Source: an uncultured Blautia sp.
Lineage (GTDB): Bacteria; Bacillota; Clostridia; Lachnospirales; Lachnospiraceae
Length of the DNA: 64,000 bases
Assembly (NCBI GenBank): GCA_958367245.1
Contig: CATXEA010000013.1
Span: 1 to 64,000 of the forward strand
Reading direction: 5' to 3'
The translations under genes and the position numbers were made by a program. Positions 51,381 through 60,849 of the stretch are shown here, in pieces (position 1 is the stretch's first letter; each line of letters begins with the position of its first letter). The notes beneath the pieces were generated by a model, which was not told the DNA's origin, made no database searches, and saw only the letters and a list, made by a program, of their open reading frames with translations.

Positions 51381-51397
51381 TCCTGTACGGCTTGGAC

Positions 51398-52600
51398 TCA
51401 ATGCTCCAGCATATTCTCAATAAAAATCCCATATCCGCTTGTCGCATCCTGCACGAAAACGTGGGTTACTGCTCCAATAACTTTGCCGTTCTGGATGATG
51501 GGCGAACCAGACATTCCCTGAACGATTCCTCCTGTTTTTGCGAGGAGGAGAGGATCTGTGACATGGATGACGAAGCTTTTATTGGTATCCTCGTGGTTTA
51601 AGTCAATTCTTGTAATCTCAGCGGAGTATTCTTTTACCTCACCGTCCACACAGCTAAGGATAGACGCCGGACCAATTTCAGCCTCCTGTTTATACGCCAC
51701 CGGATAAGGTCTCAGAGTTATCCCGTCTCCGGGTGTCTGATGATAGCTGCCAAAAATGCCATTCTTACTATTGACCTCAATACTCCCCAGAATTCCTCTG
51801 GGTTCATAACGAATCAGACCTGCCAACTCTCCGGGACTTCCCTTACATCCCTTTGTCACCGAGAGAACCTGCGCTTTATAAAGAGCGCCTTTATTAATCT
51901 CAAGAAGCTTTGACGTATCTACATCACTGATTCCATGTCCCAAAGCTCCATAATGTCCGTTTTCATCTACAAAAGTCAAAGTTCCTATTCCCTGAGTATC
52001 ATCTCTCACCCAGATTCCCAGCTTATATTTTCCTCTTGCATCCTTCACAGGTGTAACAGATACGGGAACTATTTCTCCCTCTCGCTTAATCTTCAGAGTC
52101 ACTTTCTCTCCATCCAGCTCATTAAGTTCTTTCATAAGTTCCTTTTTAGTGGAAACCGTTTTATCATTGAACGCCATAATGTAATCTCCGGGTTTTACAA
52201 TATTTTTGGACGGCTCCTGACTCTTTCCCTCTCTTGAAACAATTTTTCCTGTATCTATAATCAGCACACCTTCTGTTTCCATGTAAATCCCCACCGTACT
52301 TCCGCTTACCGCTACTTCCCGAACAGTCTGCGGAGTCACTTTTACCTCCTTAAAGGGAATCACTCCAAGAAACTTGCAGGGAAGAATATAGCTTTCCTCC
52401 TGAGATACTGTGATTGCATCCTCAAACTCCACCAGAGGATTATCCAGAAGCTGTGACACCTTCTCCTCCTGTCCGCGGCTTACATGAATCTCATCAGGAA
52501 TCTTTCTGTCCAGATATCTGTACCCCAGAAAAGTTATGGCAAGAAGATCGAGACACAGCGCGCAAAGCACAAATATCCGATATTTCTTTCTTCTGTTCAT
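51398..52600 (-). CDS. spoIVB: SpoIVB serine peptidase (S55 family)
   Basis: 400 residues. N-terminal membrane anchor (FVLCALCLDLLAITFLGY), a PDZ domain (about 100-185, KNIVKPGDYIMAFNDKTVS), then the S55 catalytic domain with the His in YGALGHGISD and the Ser in GIVQGMSGSPIIQNG. In sporulation it signals across the forespore membrane to activate pro-sigma-K processing. GAGGAG precedes the ATG. Normally followed by spo0A; here followed by the cassette array that carries copies of its last codons. Confidence 0.96.
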   Translation of the reverse strand: MNRRKKYRIFVLCALCLDLLAITFLGYRYLDRKIPDEIHVSRGQEEKVSQLLDNPLVEFEDAITVSQEESYILPCKFLGVIPFKEVKVTPQTVREVAVSGSTVGIYMETEGVLIIDTGKIVSREGKSQEPSKNIVKPGDYIMAFNDKTVSTKKELMKELNELDGEKVTLKIKREGEIVPVSVTPVKDARGKYKLGIWVRDDTQGIGTLTFVDENGHYGALGHGISDVDTSKLLEINKGALYKAQVLSVTKGCKGSPGELAGLIRYEPRGILGSIEVNSKNGIFGSYHQTPGDGITLRPYPVAYKQEAEIGPASILSCVDGEVKEYSAEITRIDLNHEDTNKSFVIHVTDPLLLAKTGGIVQGMSGSPIIQNGKVIGAVTHVFVQDATSGYGIFIENMLEH

Positions 52601-52644
52601 CCAGTCACTCCTCTCGTAAAAAATAAGATTTGCTTACCATAAAA

Positions 52645-52683
52645 AAAGCATACCGGAGAATCACTTCTCTCCTAGTATGCTTT
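52645..52683 (-). terminator. Terminator of recN
   Basis: AAAGCATAC pairs with GTATGCTTT, with inner GGAGAA/TTCTC pairing, then TTTTTTTA on the minus strand. Confidence 0.87.
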
Positions 52684-52691
52684 CTTCATCC

Positions 52692-54383
52692 CTATTTCAA
52701 TCTTGTATTTTTATGTACCTGTGCCAATTCTTTCATTTCTCTGGCATTTTCAAGAACTGCATCTGTGATTCTTGTGCCTCCGAGAAGTCTTGCAAGCTCG
52801 CGGATAGAATCCTCTCCGCAAAGCTTATGAATTTGGGTAATCGTTTCTGTATTTTCCAAATGTTTCTCAATTTCGTAATGACAGTCCGCCATAGCTGCAA
52901 TCTGAGGAAGATGCGTAATACAGAGAACCTGATGATGATTCCCGATCACCGCCATCTTTTCGGAAACCTTCTGCGCTGTCCGACCGCTGATACCTGTATC
53001 AATCTCATCAAAAATCAGAGTTTCAATGCGGTCCCTGTCTGCCAAAATCGCCTTGAGCGCCAGCATGATTCTGGAAAGCTCACCTCCGGAAACAATCTTG
53101 CCAAGAGGCTTCAGACTCTCGCCCGGATTCGTGGAAATTTCATATTCCACCTCATCTGTGCCGTTATCCGAATAATTCTTCTTCCTGTTAAAGGTAATAG
53201 CAAACTTTACCTCCTGAAAATTCAAATCATTCAAAGCTTCTATTACTTTTTCTTCCAGTTGTCTGCTATATTGTTTCCTGATCTTTGATAATTCATCCGA
53301 AAGCTTCTCAAGAATCTCTTCTTTCTCAGCCACCTTTTCTTTCAGGTTCTGGTAATTTTCGTCATATCTGCGAAGCTTTTCCAGTTTATCTTTCTGCATC
53401 TCCTGATAGGCAAGAATATCGGAAATATGAGGCCCATACTTCGCCTTCAGTCCGTTAATCTGATCCAGACGACGCTCCATCTCGTAAAAAACATCTTCCT
53501 CAAAGCTGAATCCGTCAAGATAGGAAGACAATTCCCTGTTAAAATCATTGAGAAGGCTGTCAACATTGCCCAGCACTTCCTCCATAGGAGAAATCTCCTT
53601 ATCGAAAGCTGTAACTCTGGAAATCTCCCTGAGCGCCTTGCCTACAGTCTCCCCTGCGCCCTCGCCGCTCTCATATCCCGTCAGAGCATGGACAAGCTGA
53701 AGAGAATCCACAATCTGCCTTGCATGATTCATCTTCTTATACTGACTCTCCAGTTCTTCATCTTCTCCAGCCCGAAGTTCTGCTTTCTCAATCTCTTTAA
53801 TCTCAAACTCCAGAAAAGCGGCTTCGCGATTACGCTGCTCTTCATCCATATTCATGGACTGCAGTTCTCTCAGACAGGTTCGATACTCTCTGTATGCAGC
53901 GCGGACTCTTCCCTTCGCCGGAAAAATCTCATCTCTGCCGTAAGCGTCCAGAATTGCAAGCTGTTTATCCGGGTAAAGAAGAGACTGGTGTTCATGCTGA
54001 CCGTGAATATCAAGAAGACAGGCTGCCGCTTCCTTCATCCGGCTTACAGTACAGGTTTCCCCGTTTATCTTACTGATGCTGCGTCCCTCCATAATCTTTC
54101 TGGACAAAAGCACCTGTCCGTCCTCCGGATAAATATCAAGCTCTTTAAGAGCTGCCGCCGCCTTCTCATTCTCCACCTGAAACAATAACTCTACCAATGC
54201 ATAAGGGGCGTTCTCCCTTATCATATTCTTAGAAGTCTTTCCACCCAGAATAAGCTGCATGGAGCCAAGGAGAATGGACTTACCGGCTCCCGTCTCACCA
54301 GTGAGAATATTAAGTCCCGGGCCAAATTCAACTTCTATTTCCTCTATAAGTGCAAGATTCTTTACATGCAAATGTGCTAACAT
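52692..54383 (-). CDS. recN: DNA repair protein RecN
   Basis: 563 residues, SMC-like. Walker A LTGETGAGKSILLGSMQLIL near the start, LLDIHGQHEHQSLLYP, long coiled coils, and the C-terminal ABC signature VSGGELSRIMLALKAIL with Walker B ETLIFDEIDTGISGRTA. It acts at double-strand breaks. The ATG at 54383 has GGAGG about 4-5 nt upstream and gives the conserved MLAHLHVKNLALIEE start; the frame extends to 54470 without support. Between argR and spoIVB, the usual order. Confidence 0.96.
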   Translation of the reverse strand: MLAHLHVKNLALIEEIEVEFGPGLNILTGETGAGKSILLGSMQLILGGKTSKNMIRENAPYALVELLFQVENEKAAAALKELDIYPEDGQVLLSRKIMEGRSISKINGETCTVSRMKEAAACLLDIHGQHEHQSLLYPDKQLAILDAYGRDEIFPAKGRVRAAYREYRTCLRELQSMNMDEEQRNREAAFLEFEIKEIEKAELRAGEDEELESQYKKMNHARQIVDSLQLVHALTGYESGEGAGETVGKALREISRVTAFDKEISPMEEVLGNVDSLLNDFNRELSSYLDGFSFEEDVFYEMERRLDQINGLKAKYGPHISDILAYQEMQKDKLEKLRRYDENYQNLKEKVAEKEEILEKLSDELSKIRKQYSRQLEEKVIEALNDLNFQEVKFAITFNRKKNYSDNGTDEVEYEISTNPGESLKPLGKIVSGGELSRIMLALKAILADRDRIETLIFDEIDTGISGRTAQKVSEKMAVIGNHHQVLCITHLPQIAAMADCHYEIEKHLENTETITQIHKLCGEDSIRELARLLGGTRITDAVLENAREMKELAQVHKNTRLK

Positions 54384-54516
54384 ATTCCCTCCGACAATTT
54401 CCGGTTCTGCCCATACGGGCACCAATATTTTCGTCTTTTGCAGATTGATATGAACAGTTGTTCTGTTCACTTAAGGACATTATAGCACATACGTTCGTTG
54501 CAAACAAGTGTTCTTT

Positions 54517-54972
54517 TTATTTTTCGTCTAAAATATTTCTAAGCTTTTCCACCACGCCGAGAGCCTGATCTGAATTCTTCGTCGCGCACATGATTGTATC
54601 ATCTCCTGCGATACAGCCCAGAATCTCCGGCCATTTCAAAGCGTCAAGAGCTGCCGCTACTCCCATTGCCATTCCCGGAACAGTCCGTATCACAACAAGA
54701 TTCTGTCCCACATCCATATTCAGGAGAGCATCCTTTAACACACGGGTATATTTTTCCCCAAGTGTGTTTGGCTCATTGTGCAGGATCGCATAACGGGATT
54801 TCCCGTCTTTCCCTGCCACCTTCGTCATTTTCAGGGCGCGTATATCACGGGAAACCGTAGCCTGCGTCACCTTGAAGCCAGCCTCATTTAACCTTGCAGC
54901 CAGCTCCTCCTGTGTATCTATATCATATTGATGAATCAATTCTATTATTTTTTCGTGTCTTGCAACTTTCAC
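54517..54972 (-). CDS. argR: Arginine repressor ArgR/AhrC
   Basis: 151 residues. Winged helix RHEKIIELIHQYDIDTQEEL and VTQATVSRDIRALKM; C-terminal arginine-binding domain with GCIAGDDTIMCA. It senses arginine and controls its synthesis and breakdown. Start: a GTG at 54972, with GGAGG 6 nt upstream; a longer reading to 55020 overlaps nadK. Confidence 0.95.
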   Translation of the reverse strand: MKVARHEKIIELIHQYDIDTQEELAARLNEAGFKVTQATVSRDIRALKMTKVAGKDGKSRYAILHNEPNTLGEKYTRVLKDALLNMDVGQNLVVIRTVPGMAMGVAAALDALKWPEILGCIAGDDTIMCATKNSDQALGVVEKLRNILDEK

Positions 54973-54982
54973 GATCCGCCTC

Positions 54983-55843
54983 CTAACTGTCACGCATTTT
55001 CCGGCGCAGCACCTCGACAAAACTCAGATGATTCAGTTTCAAAATCCTGGTCTTTACCCTCGCCTGACGAATCTCAATACAGTCTCCTGTTACCATTGGC
55101 ACAAATGCATCTCCGTCAAAAGAGGCAAGCCCCGTTTCACAGTCTACATGTCTGCCCTTGCCAATCTCCACAGTAATCACATCATCTGCCGGAAAAATAA
55201 TACTTCTGGTATTCAGTGTGTGAGGGGCAATCGGCGTCATAATCATCATGGAAGCATTTGGAGATACAATAGGTCCGCCTGCAGAAAGGCTGTATCCGGT
55301 AGATCCGGTAGGTGTGGAAACAATAATTCCGTCTGCATTATAAGAATTAAGATATTCGTCGTTCACATAATTTTTAAAACGGACAACCCTCAGATGACCG
55401 TCTCTTCCTATTACGATATCGTTCAGGGCAATTCCCTCTCCGATAAGCTCCTGTCCGCGAAATACCCTTCCGCTTAACATCATCCGCTCTTCCACTTCGT
55501 AATCCCCTGCCATAAGCTGGTCAAGAGCCGGATAAAGAGATTGTATATCCACTTCTGCCAGATAGCCGAGATTTCCCAGATTAATACCAAGAAGAGGAAT
55601 CTCTTTATGAACCACATCCCTCGCTGCCTGCAAAAGAGTTCCGTCTCCTCCGAGAACAATGATACATTCTGTTTTATCCGGAATCAGTTCAGGATCTGTA
55701 TAATGATAATTTCCGCTGCCGCCGCGTCTGGCATGCTGAATACGGCACTCTTTTCCGTGCTGCCCGAGATAGTCCGCAATTTTTCTGGTAATTTCCTGTT
55801 TCGGATCCTTATCACTGTTGGTAATTATATAAAACCTGTCCAT
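54983..55843 (-). CDS. nadK: NAD kinase
   Basis: 286 residues. IIVLGGDGTLLQAARDV (GGDG motif), LGINLGNLGYLAEVD, NADGIIVSTPTGSTGYSLSA and MTPIAPHTLNTR. It phosphorylates NAD to NADP. It lies between tlyA and argR; 10 bp separate it from argR. Confidence 0.97.
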   Translation of the reverse strand: MDRFYIITNSDKDPKQEITRKIADYLGQHGKECRIQHARRGGSGNYHYTDPELIPDKTECIIVLGGDGTLLQAARDVVHKEIPLLGINLGNLGYLAEVDIQSLYPALDQLMAGDYEVEERMMLSGRVFRGQELIGEGIALNDIVIGRDGHLRVVRFKNYVNDEYLNSYNADGIIVSTPTGSTGYSLSAGGPIVSPNASMMIMTPIAPHTLNTRSIIFPADDVITVEIGKGRHVDCETGLASFDGDAFVPMVTGDCIEIRQARVKTRILKLNHLSFVEVLRRKMRDS

Positions 55844-55852
55844 AGTCTTTCC

Positions 55853-56662
55853 TTAATCCAGTTGGCCATGAGCCTTCGCAACAATCTCCTCCACAGATAC
55901 AGTGAGACTGTCCGGCACTTCCGTTCCTTCCGGATGCTTCTTAAGATGAAGGAGATACTCAATATTTCCCTCCGGTCCCTTAATTGGTGAAAAGTCAAGG
56001 TGCATCGGTTCCATAGAGATACTCATGGCAAAATCTTTTACTTTGCAGATAACCTCTTCATGTACTGCAGGATCGCGCACCACGCCTTTTTTGCCCACCT
56101 TTTCTCTTCCTGCCTCAAACTGAGGCTTGATAAGGCAGACAATCTCTCCCTCCTCCGTAAGAAGATTCCTTACAGGGCCAAGAACCTTGGTAAGAGAAAT
56201 AAAGGAAACATCAATAGAGGAAAAATCCGCAGGCTCCTGAATATCCTCAGGCGTCACATATCGAATATTTGTCTTTTCCATGCAGACAACTCTTTCATCA
56301 TTTCTCAGCTTCCAGTCAAGCTGACCGTATCCAACGTCAATGGAATACACCTTCACTGCGCCATTTTGAAGCATACAGTCTGTGAAACCTCCTGTGGAAG
56401 CTCCCACATCCATACACACCTTTCCCTCAAGGGAAACATCAAAGTTATTCATAGCCTTTTCAAGCTTCAGCCCGCCGCGGCTCACATAAGGGATAACCTT
56501 CCCTCTTACTTCAATCTTTACTGTCTCCGGAAACATTGTTCCCGCTTTTTCTTCTTTTTCGCCGTCTACATAAACTTCTCCGGCCATAATGTATGCTTTC
56601 GCTTTCTCCCTTGAAGGTGCAAGGGAACGCTCCATCATCAGCATATCCAATCGTTTCTTCAT
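55853..56662 (-). CDS. tlyA: TlyA-family rRNA 2'-O-methyltransferase
   Basis: 269 residues. N-terminal S4 domain (RLDMLMMERSLAPSREKAKA) and an FtsJ-like methyltransferase with VCMDVGASTGGFTDCMLQNG and the Lys/Asp/Glu set later (CLIKPQFEAGREKVG). It methylates ribosomal RNA. Its start overlaps the dxs stop by 4 bases, showing coupling. Confidence 0.93.
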   Translation of the reverse strand: MKKRLDMLMMERSLAPSREKAKAYIMAGEVYVDGEKEEKAGTMFPETVKIEVRGKVIPYVSRGGLKLEKAMNNFDVSLEGKVCMDVGASTGGFTDCMLQNGAVKVYSIDVGYGQLDWKLRNDERVVCMEKTNIRYVTPEDIQEPADFSSIDVSFISLTKVLGPVRNLLTEEGEIVCLIKPQFEAGREKVGKKGVVRDPAVHEEVICKVKDFAMSISMEPMHLDFSPIKGPEGNIEYLLHLKKHPEGTEVPDSLTVSVEEIVAKAHGQLD

Positions 56663-58524
56663 TTCAAAACCTCACAATTTTCTATTGCCTGCCGGATATC
56701 AGGCGCGCTGAGTCCTATTTTTGTACGCAGGCTGTCCACATTTCCCTGGGGTACGAAACGGTCCCAGATTGCAGCCGTCAGCACTCTTGTCTCCGGATGG
56801 CAGGCTTCCATATATGCGGCTACGTGCTCACCGTATCCGCCGTTTTTCACATTCTCTTCCACTGTGACAATCAGCCTGTGATTTCGGGAAAGCCTGTCCA
56901 GAAGCCCTGTGTCAAGAGGCTTTACAAATCTGGCATTTACAAATGTAGGCTCATAGCCGTCTTCACGGAGTCCCTGTACAACCTGCTGGCAGACAGGAAT
57001 CATACTTCCTACTCCAAGAACTGCGATTTCTTTTCCCTCTTCCAGAACCTCACTCCTGCCAAGCTCCAGTTCTGCCTGATGCTCCGAAAGTCCCTGATAT
57101 GCATTTCCTCTTGGATAGCGGATTGCGCAGGGACCGTCATACTTCACTGCAAATTCCAGCATATCTTCCAGTTCACGGGCGTTTTTCGGAGCCATAACTA
57201 CCATATTCGGCATCATGGAAAGATAAGAAAGGTCGAAATTTCCCTGATGGGTTTCACCGTCTGCTCCTACCAGTCCTGCCCTGTCAACAGCAAAGATTAC
57301 ATGGAGTTTCTGCATACATACATCGTGAAGAATCTGATCCACTGCCCTCTGCAAAAAGGAGGAATAGATTGCCACAACCGGAATCACTCCGCCAAGAGCC
57401 AGCCCTGCCGCAAAGGTAACGGCATGTTCTTCCGCAATTCCCACGTCAAAAAAGCGTTCCGGAAAATTTCTGGAAAAGCTTTTCAGCCCTGTTCCCTCTC
57501 GCATAGCCGCAGTAATTGCAGTCAGCTTTTTATTTTTTTCTCCAAGAAGCACCATCTTCTTTGAAAAAACATCCGTATAAGAAAGCGCATTCTGTGACGA
57601 CAGAGGATTTCCGCTTTTAATCTCAAAAGGTCCTGTCCCATGAAATCTGTCCGGCTGGAGAGATGCGGGTTCATATCCCATTCCTTTCTTTGTCAACACA
57701 TGGACAACCACCGGACCTTCCACTCTTTTCGCTTCATTCAAAAGCTTCATCATCTGACGCATATTGTGACCGTCCACAGGTCCAAGGTAGGTCAGTCCCA
57801 TATTTTCAAAAAGCATTCCCGGAATAATAAGCTGCTTGATGCTGCTTTTCGTTTTTCGCATGGTATCCACCACTGCAGTTCCCACCTTCGGAATCTTTTT
57901 CAGGGTTTTCGTCACATTCAGTTTCATCCCTGTATAAGCCTGAGCTGTCCGAAGGGCGCTCAGATAAGTGGACATTCCTCCCACATTTCTGGAAATGGAC
58001 ATATTGTTGTCATTGATTATAATAATAAAGTTCGTTTTCAGCTCCGCCGCATTATTCATGGCTTCATATGCCATACCTCCTGTGAGCGCGCCGTCGCCGA
58101 TAACGGATACCACATGGTGTTTCTGGCCAAGCAGATCCCTCGCCCTGACATATCCAAGCCCTGCGGAAATGGAGTTGGAACTGTGTCCTGTATCAAAAGA
58201 ATCACAGTCACTCTCACTTCGCTTCGGGAATCCGCTCAGTCCCCCTTCTTTACGAAGATTCTTAAATTCCTCTTTTCTGCCGGTAAGAATCTTGTGTGTA
58301 TAAGCCTGATGCCCTACGTCCCAGATCAGTTTATCCTGTGGGAAATCCAGCACATTGTGCAGGGCAAGGGTCAGCTCTACCACTCCCAGATTCGATGCCA
58401 GGTGTCCTCCGGTCTCACTTACGGATTTAATAAGAAACTCCCTGATTTCATCAGCCAGCAGCGGAAAATCAGCCAGTGGTATCTTATGAATATCATTAGG
58501 CACCTTAATTTTTTCCAGAATCAT
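56659..58524 (-). CDS. dxs: 1-deoxy-D-xylulose-5-phosphate synthase
   Basis: 621 residues. GGHLASNLGVVELTLALH, the TPP motif GDGALTGGMAYEAMNNA, FFDVGIAEEHAVTFAAGLAL and a C-terminal transketolase domain. It makes DXP from pyruvate and glyceraldehyde-3-phosphate, the first step of the MEP isoprenoid route. Directly after ispA in the operon, linking early and prenyl-chain steps. Confidence 0.97.
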   Translation of the reverse strand: MILEKIKVPNDIHKIPLADFPLLADEIREFLIKSVSETGGHLASNLGVVELTLALHNVLDFPQDKLIWDVGHQAYTHKILTGRKEEFKNLRKEGGLSGFPKRSESDCDSFDTGHSSNSISAGLGYVRARDLLGQKHHVVSVIGDGALTGGMAYEAMNNAAELKTNFIIIINDNNMSISRNVGGMSTYLSALRTAQAYTGMKLNVTKTLKKIPKVGTAVVDTMRKTKSSIKQLIIPGMLFENMGLTYLGPVDGHNMRQMMKLLNEAKRVEGPVVVHVLTKKGMGYEPASLQPDRFHGTGPFEIKSGNPLSSQNALSYTDVFSKKMVLLGEKNKKLTAITAAMREGTGLKSFSRNFPERFFDVGIAEEHAVTFAAGLALGGVIPVVAIYSSFLQRAVDQILHDVCMQKLHVIFAVDRAGLVGADGETHQGNFDLSYLSMMPNMVVMAPKNARELEDMLEFAVKYDGPCAIRYPRGNAYQGLSEHQAELELGRSEVLEEGKEIAVLGVGSMIPVCQQVVQGLREDGYEPTFVNARFVKPLDTGLLDRLSRNHRLIVTVEENVKNGGYGEHVAAYMEACHPETRVLTAAIWDRFVPQGNVDSLRTKIGLSAPDIRQAIENCEVLK

Positions 58525-58537
58525 TCGTATCCTTCTT

Positions 58538-59425
58538 TCATTTTCTGCGGTTTACAAGTTTTGCAACAAGCAAATTCAGAAATTCATTTTTTTGTTCAAG
58601 GCTTTCCAGAAGGCTTATCGCCTTTTCGGAAAGCATCGCAGATTCTCTCTGAGCGCCTTCCAGCCCAAAGAGCGTCACATAAGTAACCTTATTATTTTTC
58701 TCATCGCTGTGAACCGGCTTGCCCAATTCCTCGCTGGTGCTTGTCACATCCAGAATATCATCCTGAATCTGGAACGCAAGACCGATATCCCGGGCAGCCT
58801 CTTCTATAATTTCCACAGCTTCTTCCGGCGCTCCGGCAAGGACAGCTCCTGCCATCATAGCGCACTCGATGAGAGCTGATGTTTTGTTTTGATAAATATA
58901 ATCCAGAACTTCTTTTTTTACCGGTTTGCCGTCATTTTCCACGTCTACACTCTGACCGCCAAGCATCCCGTGAATTCCCGTCTTATCTGCCATAATGCGA
59001 AGCGCTTTGACAACCCTGTCTTTTTCCTTCGTCATGTCAAAGGCTGTAAGCATTACCTCATAGGCATAATTCAGCAGCGCCACACCGCTTAACACGCCCA
59101 TCGCTTCTCCATATACCTTATGGGTTGTAAGCCGTCCTCTTCTGTAATCGTCATTATCAAGAGCCGGAAGGTCATCGTGAATCAGTGAGTGCGTGTGAAT
59201 CATCTCCATCGCAGCCATGAATGGCTCCACAACCTCTTCACTGCCCCCGAAAAGGCGGTAAGTTTCCTGCATCAGCACAGGTCTTAAACGCTTTCCGCCT
59301 GCCAGCATACTGTAATTCATCGCCTGAGCCATCGTTACAGCAAATCCTTCCTCTTTCGGAAGATATTTCTTTAAAACAGTTTCTGCTGCCTGTGTTCTCT
59401 TATTTAATTCCTCTTGAAAATTCAC
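58538..59425 (-). CDS. ispA: Farnesyl/geranyl diphosphate synthase
   Basis: About 295 residues. First Asp-rich motif LIHDDLPALDNDDYRRG, second QIQDDILDVTS, and GGKRLRPVL near the start. It builds C15 (or C10-C20) prenyl diphosphates. The start is probably the GTG at 59425, giving the family-typical VNFQEELNKR (as Met); upstream ATGs lie within the xseB end. It overlaps xseB. Confidence 0.93.
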   Translation of the reverse strand: MNFQEELNKRTQAAETVLKKYLPKEEGFAVTMAQAMNYSMLAGGKRLRPVLMQETYRLFGGSEEVVEPFMAAMEMIHTHSLIHDDLPALDNDDYRRGRLTTHKVYGEAMGVLSGVALLNYAYEVMLTAFDMTKEKDRVVKALRIMADKTGIHGMLGGQSVDVENDGKPVKKEVLDYIYQNKTSALIECAMMAGAVLAGAPEEAVEIIEEAARDIGLAFQIQDDILDVTSTSEELGKPVHSDEKNNKVTYVTLFGLEGAQRESAMLSEKAISLLESLEQKNEFLNLLVAKLVNRRK

Positions 59426-59642
59426 TAAATGTCCCATCCTCATTCATCTGCAGCATCTTTTTTTCCACAGTGTCCAGTTTCCCGTTACAGAACTTCAGAA
59501 GCTCCATTCCCTGCTGATAGAGAAGGAAGGAATCCTCAAGGGAAGTCTCTCTGTCCTCAAGCTTCTGTGCCAGAATATCCAGTTCCTGAAATGCCTCCTC
59601 CAGGCTTAATTCCTCTTCCTGCGTATTCTTAATTTCCGCCAT
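59400..59642 (-). CDS. xseB: Exodeoxyribonuclease VII small subunit
   Basis: 80 residues. LSLEEAFQELDILAQKLEDR then SLEDSFLLYQQGMELLKFC is the diagnostic XseB signature. It pairs with XseA to degrade single-stranded DNA. The ATG at 59642 follows AAAGGAGGAGAGG; overlaps xseA by 14 bases and ispA by about 26. Confidence 0.95.
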   Translation of the reverse strand: MAEIKNTQEEELSLEEAFQELDILAQKLEDRETSLEDSFLLYQQGMELLKFCNGKLDTVEKKMLQMNEDGTFSEFSRGIK

Positions 59643-60849
59643 GAATCCTCTCCTCCTTTCTGATACTGCATACCTCTGTTTCCATGCATCCGTCAGTGAC
59701 TGAAATGAACAGTCTGTCTCCAACCTTTGCCTGTTCTACACTTGTCACTGCTTTTTTATTTTTGTCCGCCACATAGGAATATCCCTGATTCAGCTTACGA
59801 AGAGGGGAAAGTCCTGCAAACCGCTCCAGATAAACTGCAAGCCTATGTCTTTTATCCCCGATTTTGCTCTCCATAGCTCCCTGAATTTCCTCTTCCAGAT
59901 CAAGAAGCTTCTGACGCATCTCCCTGATTCTGTTCTCCGGGCTTAAATACATAAATTTTGTCTTACAGGTGTCAAGCCTGCTCCTCTGTAAATCAAGTTT
60001 CCCCCATATGGCACGATGCAGCCGCTCCCCGTAAGATGCCGCTGCCTCTACAATACTTCTGTAATCGTCCACTGCCAGCTCTGCCGCTGCCGAAGGTGTC
60101 GGCGCGCGGAGATCCGCCACAAAATCCGCAATGGTAAAATCTGTCTCATGTCCCACCGCAGATATTACCGGAGTCCTGCATTCAAAAATAGCACGGGCTA
60201 CGCTCTCTTCATTAAAAGCCCACAAATCCTCAATCGATCCGCCGCCTCTTCCAACTATGATCACGTCCACTCCTGCCTCATCCAGCATATGGATTCCCTT
60301 CACAATGCTGGCAGCCGCTCCTTCCCCCTGTACAAGGGCCGGATAAAGAATAATCTGAAGATAAGGATTTCTTCTGTAAGAAATATTCCGGATATCCTGA
60401 ACTGCCGCTCCCGTCGGGGCTGTCACTACGCCAAGACGTCTGATAAATCTTGGAATCGGCTGCTTATATTCCTGCGCAAACATTCCCATATCCTCAAGCT
60501 CCTGCTTCAGGGCAAGGAATCTTATATACAGAGCGCCGGCTCCTTCCAGAGTAATCTCCTTTGCATAAAGCTGATAGCGTCCGTCCCTTTCGTAAACATC
60601 CACAGAGCCGCCCACAACCACCTTATCTCCGTCCTTCATCCGAAAAGAAAGCCCTCTGCGCTGCCCTGCAAACATCACGCAGGTAAGAGTACCTGTCTCA
60701 TCCTTCAGGGAAAAGTAGACATGTCCGCTGGTATGGTATTTACAGTTGGATACTTCTCCCTTCACATAAACCTTCTGCAGAAAAAAATCCTGTGTGAACA
60801 TATTCTTTACATAGCGGTTCACCTGTCCTACAGAATAAACATTTTTCAT
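59629..60849 (-). CDS. xseA: Exodeoxyribonuclease VII large subunit
   Basis: 406 residues. N-terminal OB fold (VKGEVSNCKYHTSGHVYFSLKD split across it), then VTAPTGAAVQDIRNI, IIVGRGGGSIEDLWAFNEE and ISAVGHETDFTIADFVAD. Catalytic subunit of Exo VII. Its start overlaps the nusB stop by 4 bases. Confidence 0.97.
   Translation of the reverse strand: MKNVYSVGQVNRYVKNMFTQDFFLQKVYVKGEVSNCKYHTSGHVYFSLKDETGTLTCVMFAGQRRGLSFRMKDGDKVVVGGSVDVYERDGRYQLYAKEITLEGAGALYIRFLALKQELEDMGMFAQEYKQPIPRFIRRLGVVTAPTGAAVQDIRNISYRRNPYLQIILYPALVQGEGAAASIVKGIHMLDEAGVDVIIVGRGGGSIEDLWAFNEESVARAIFECRTPVISAVGHETDFTIADFVADLRAPTPSAAAELAVDDYRSIVEAAASYGERLHRAIWGKLDLQRSRLDTCKTKFMYLSPENRIREMRQKLLDLEEEIQGAMESKIGDKRHRLAVYLERFAGLSPLRKLNQGYSYVADKNKKAVTSVEQAKVGDRLFISVTDGCMETEVCSIRKEERIHGGN

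Noticed and set aside
51265..51447. Open frame overlapping the spoIVB end
   Set aside because: It spans two hairpins and the spoIVB stop, and has no ribosome site.
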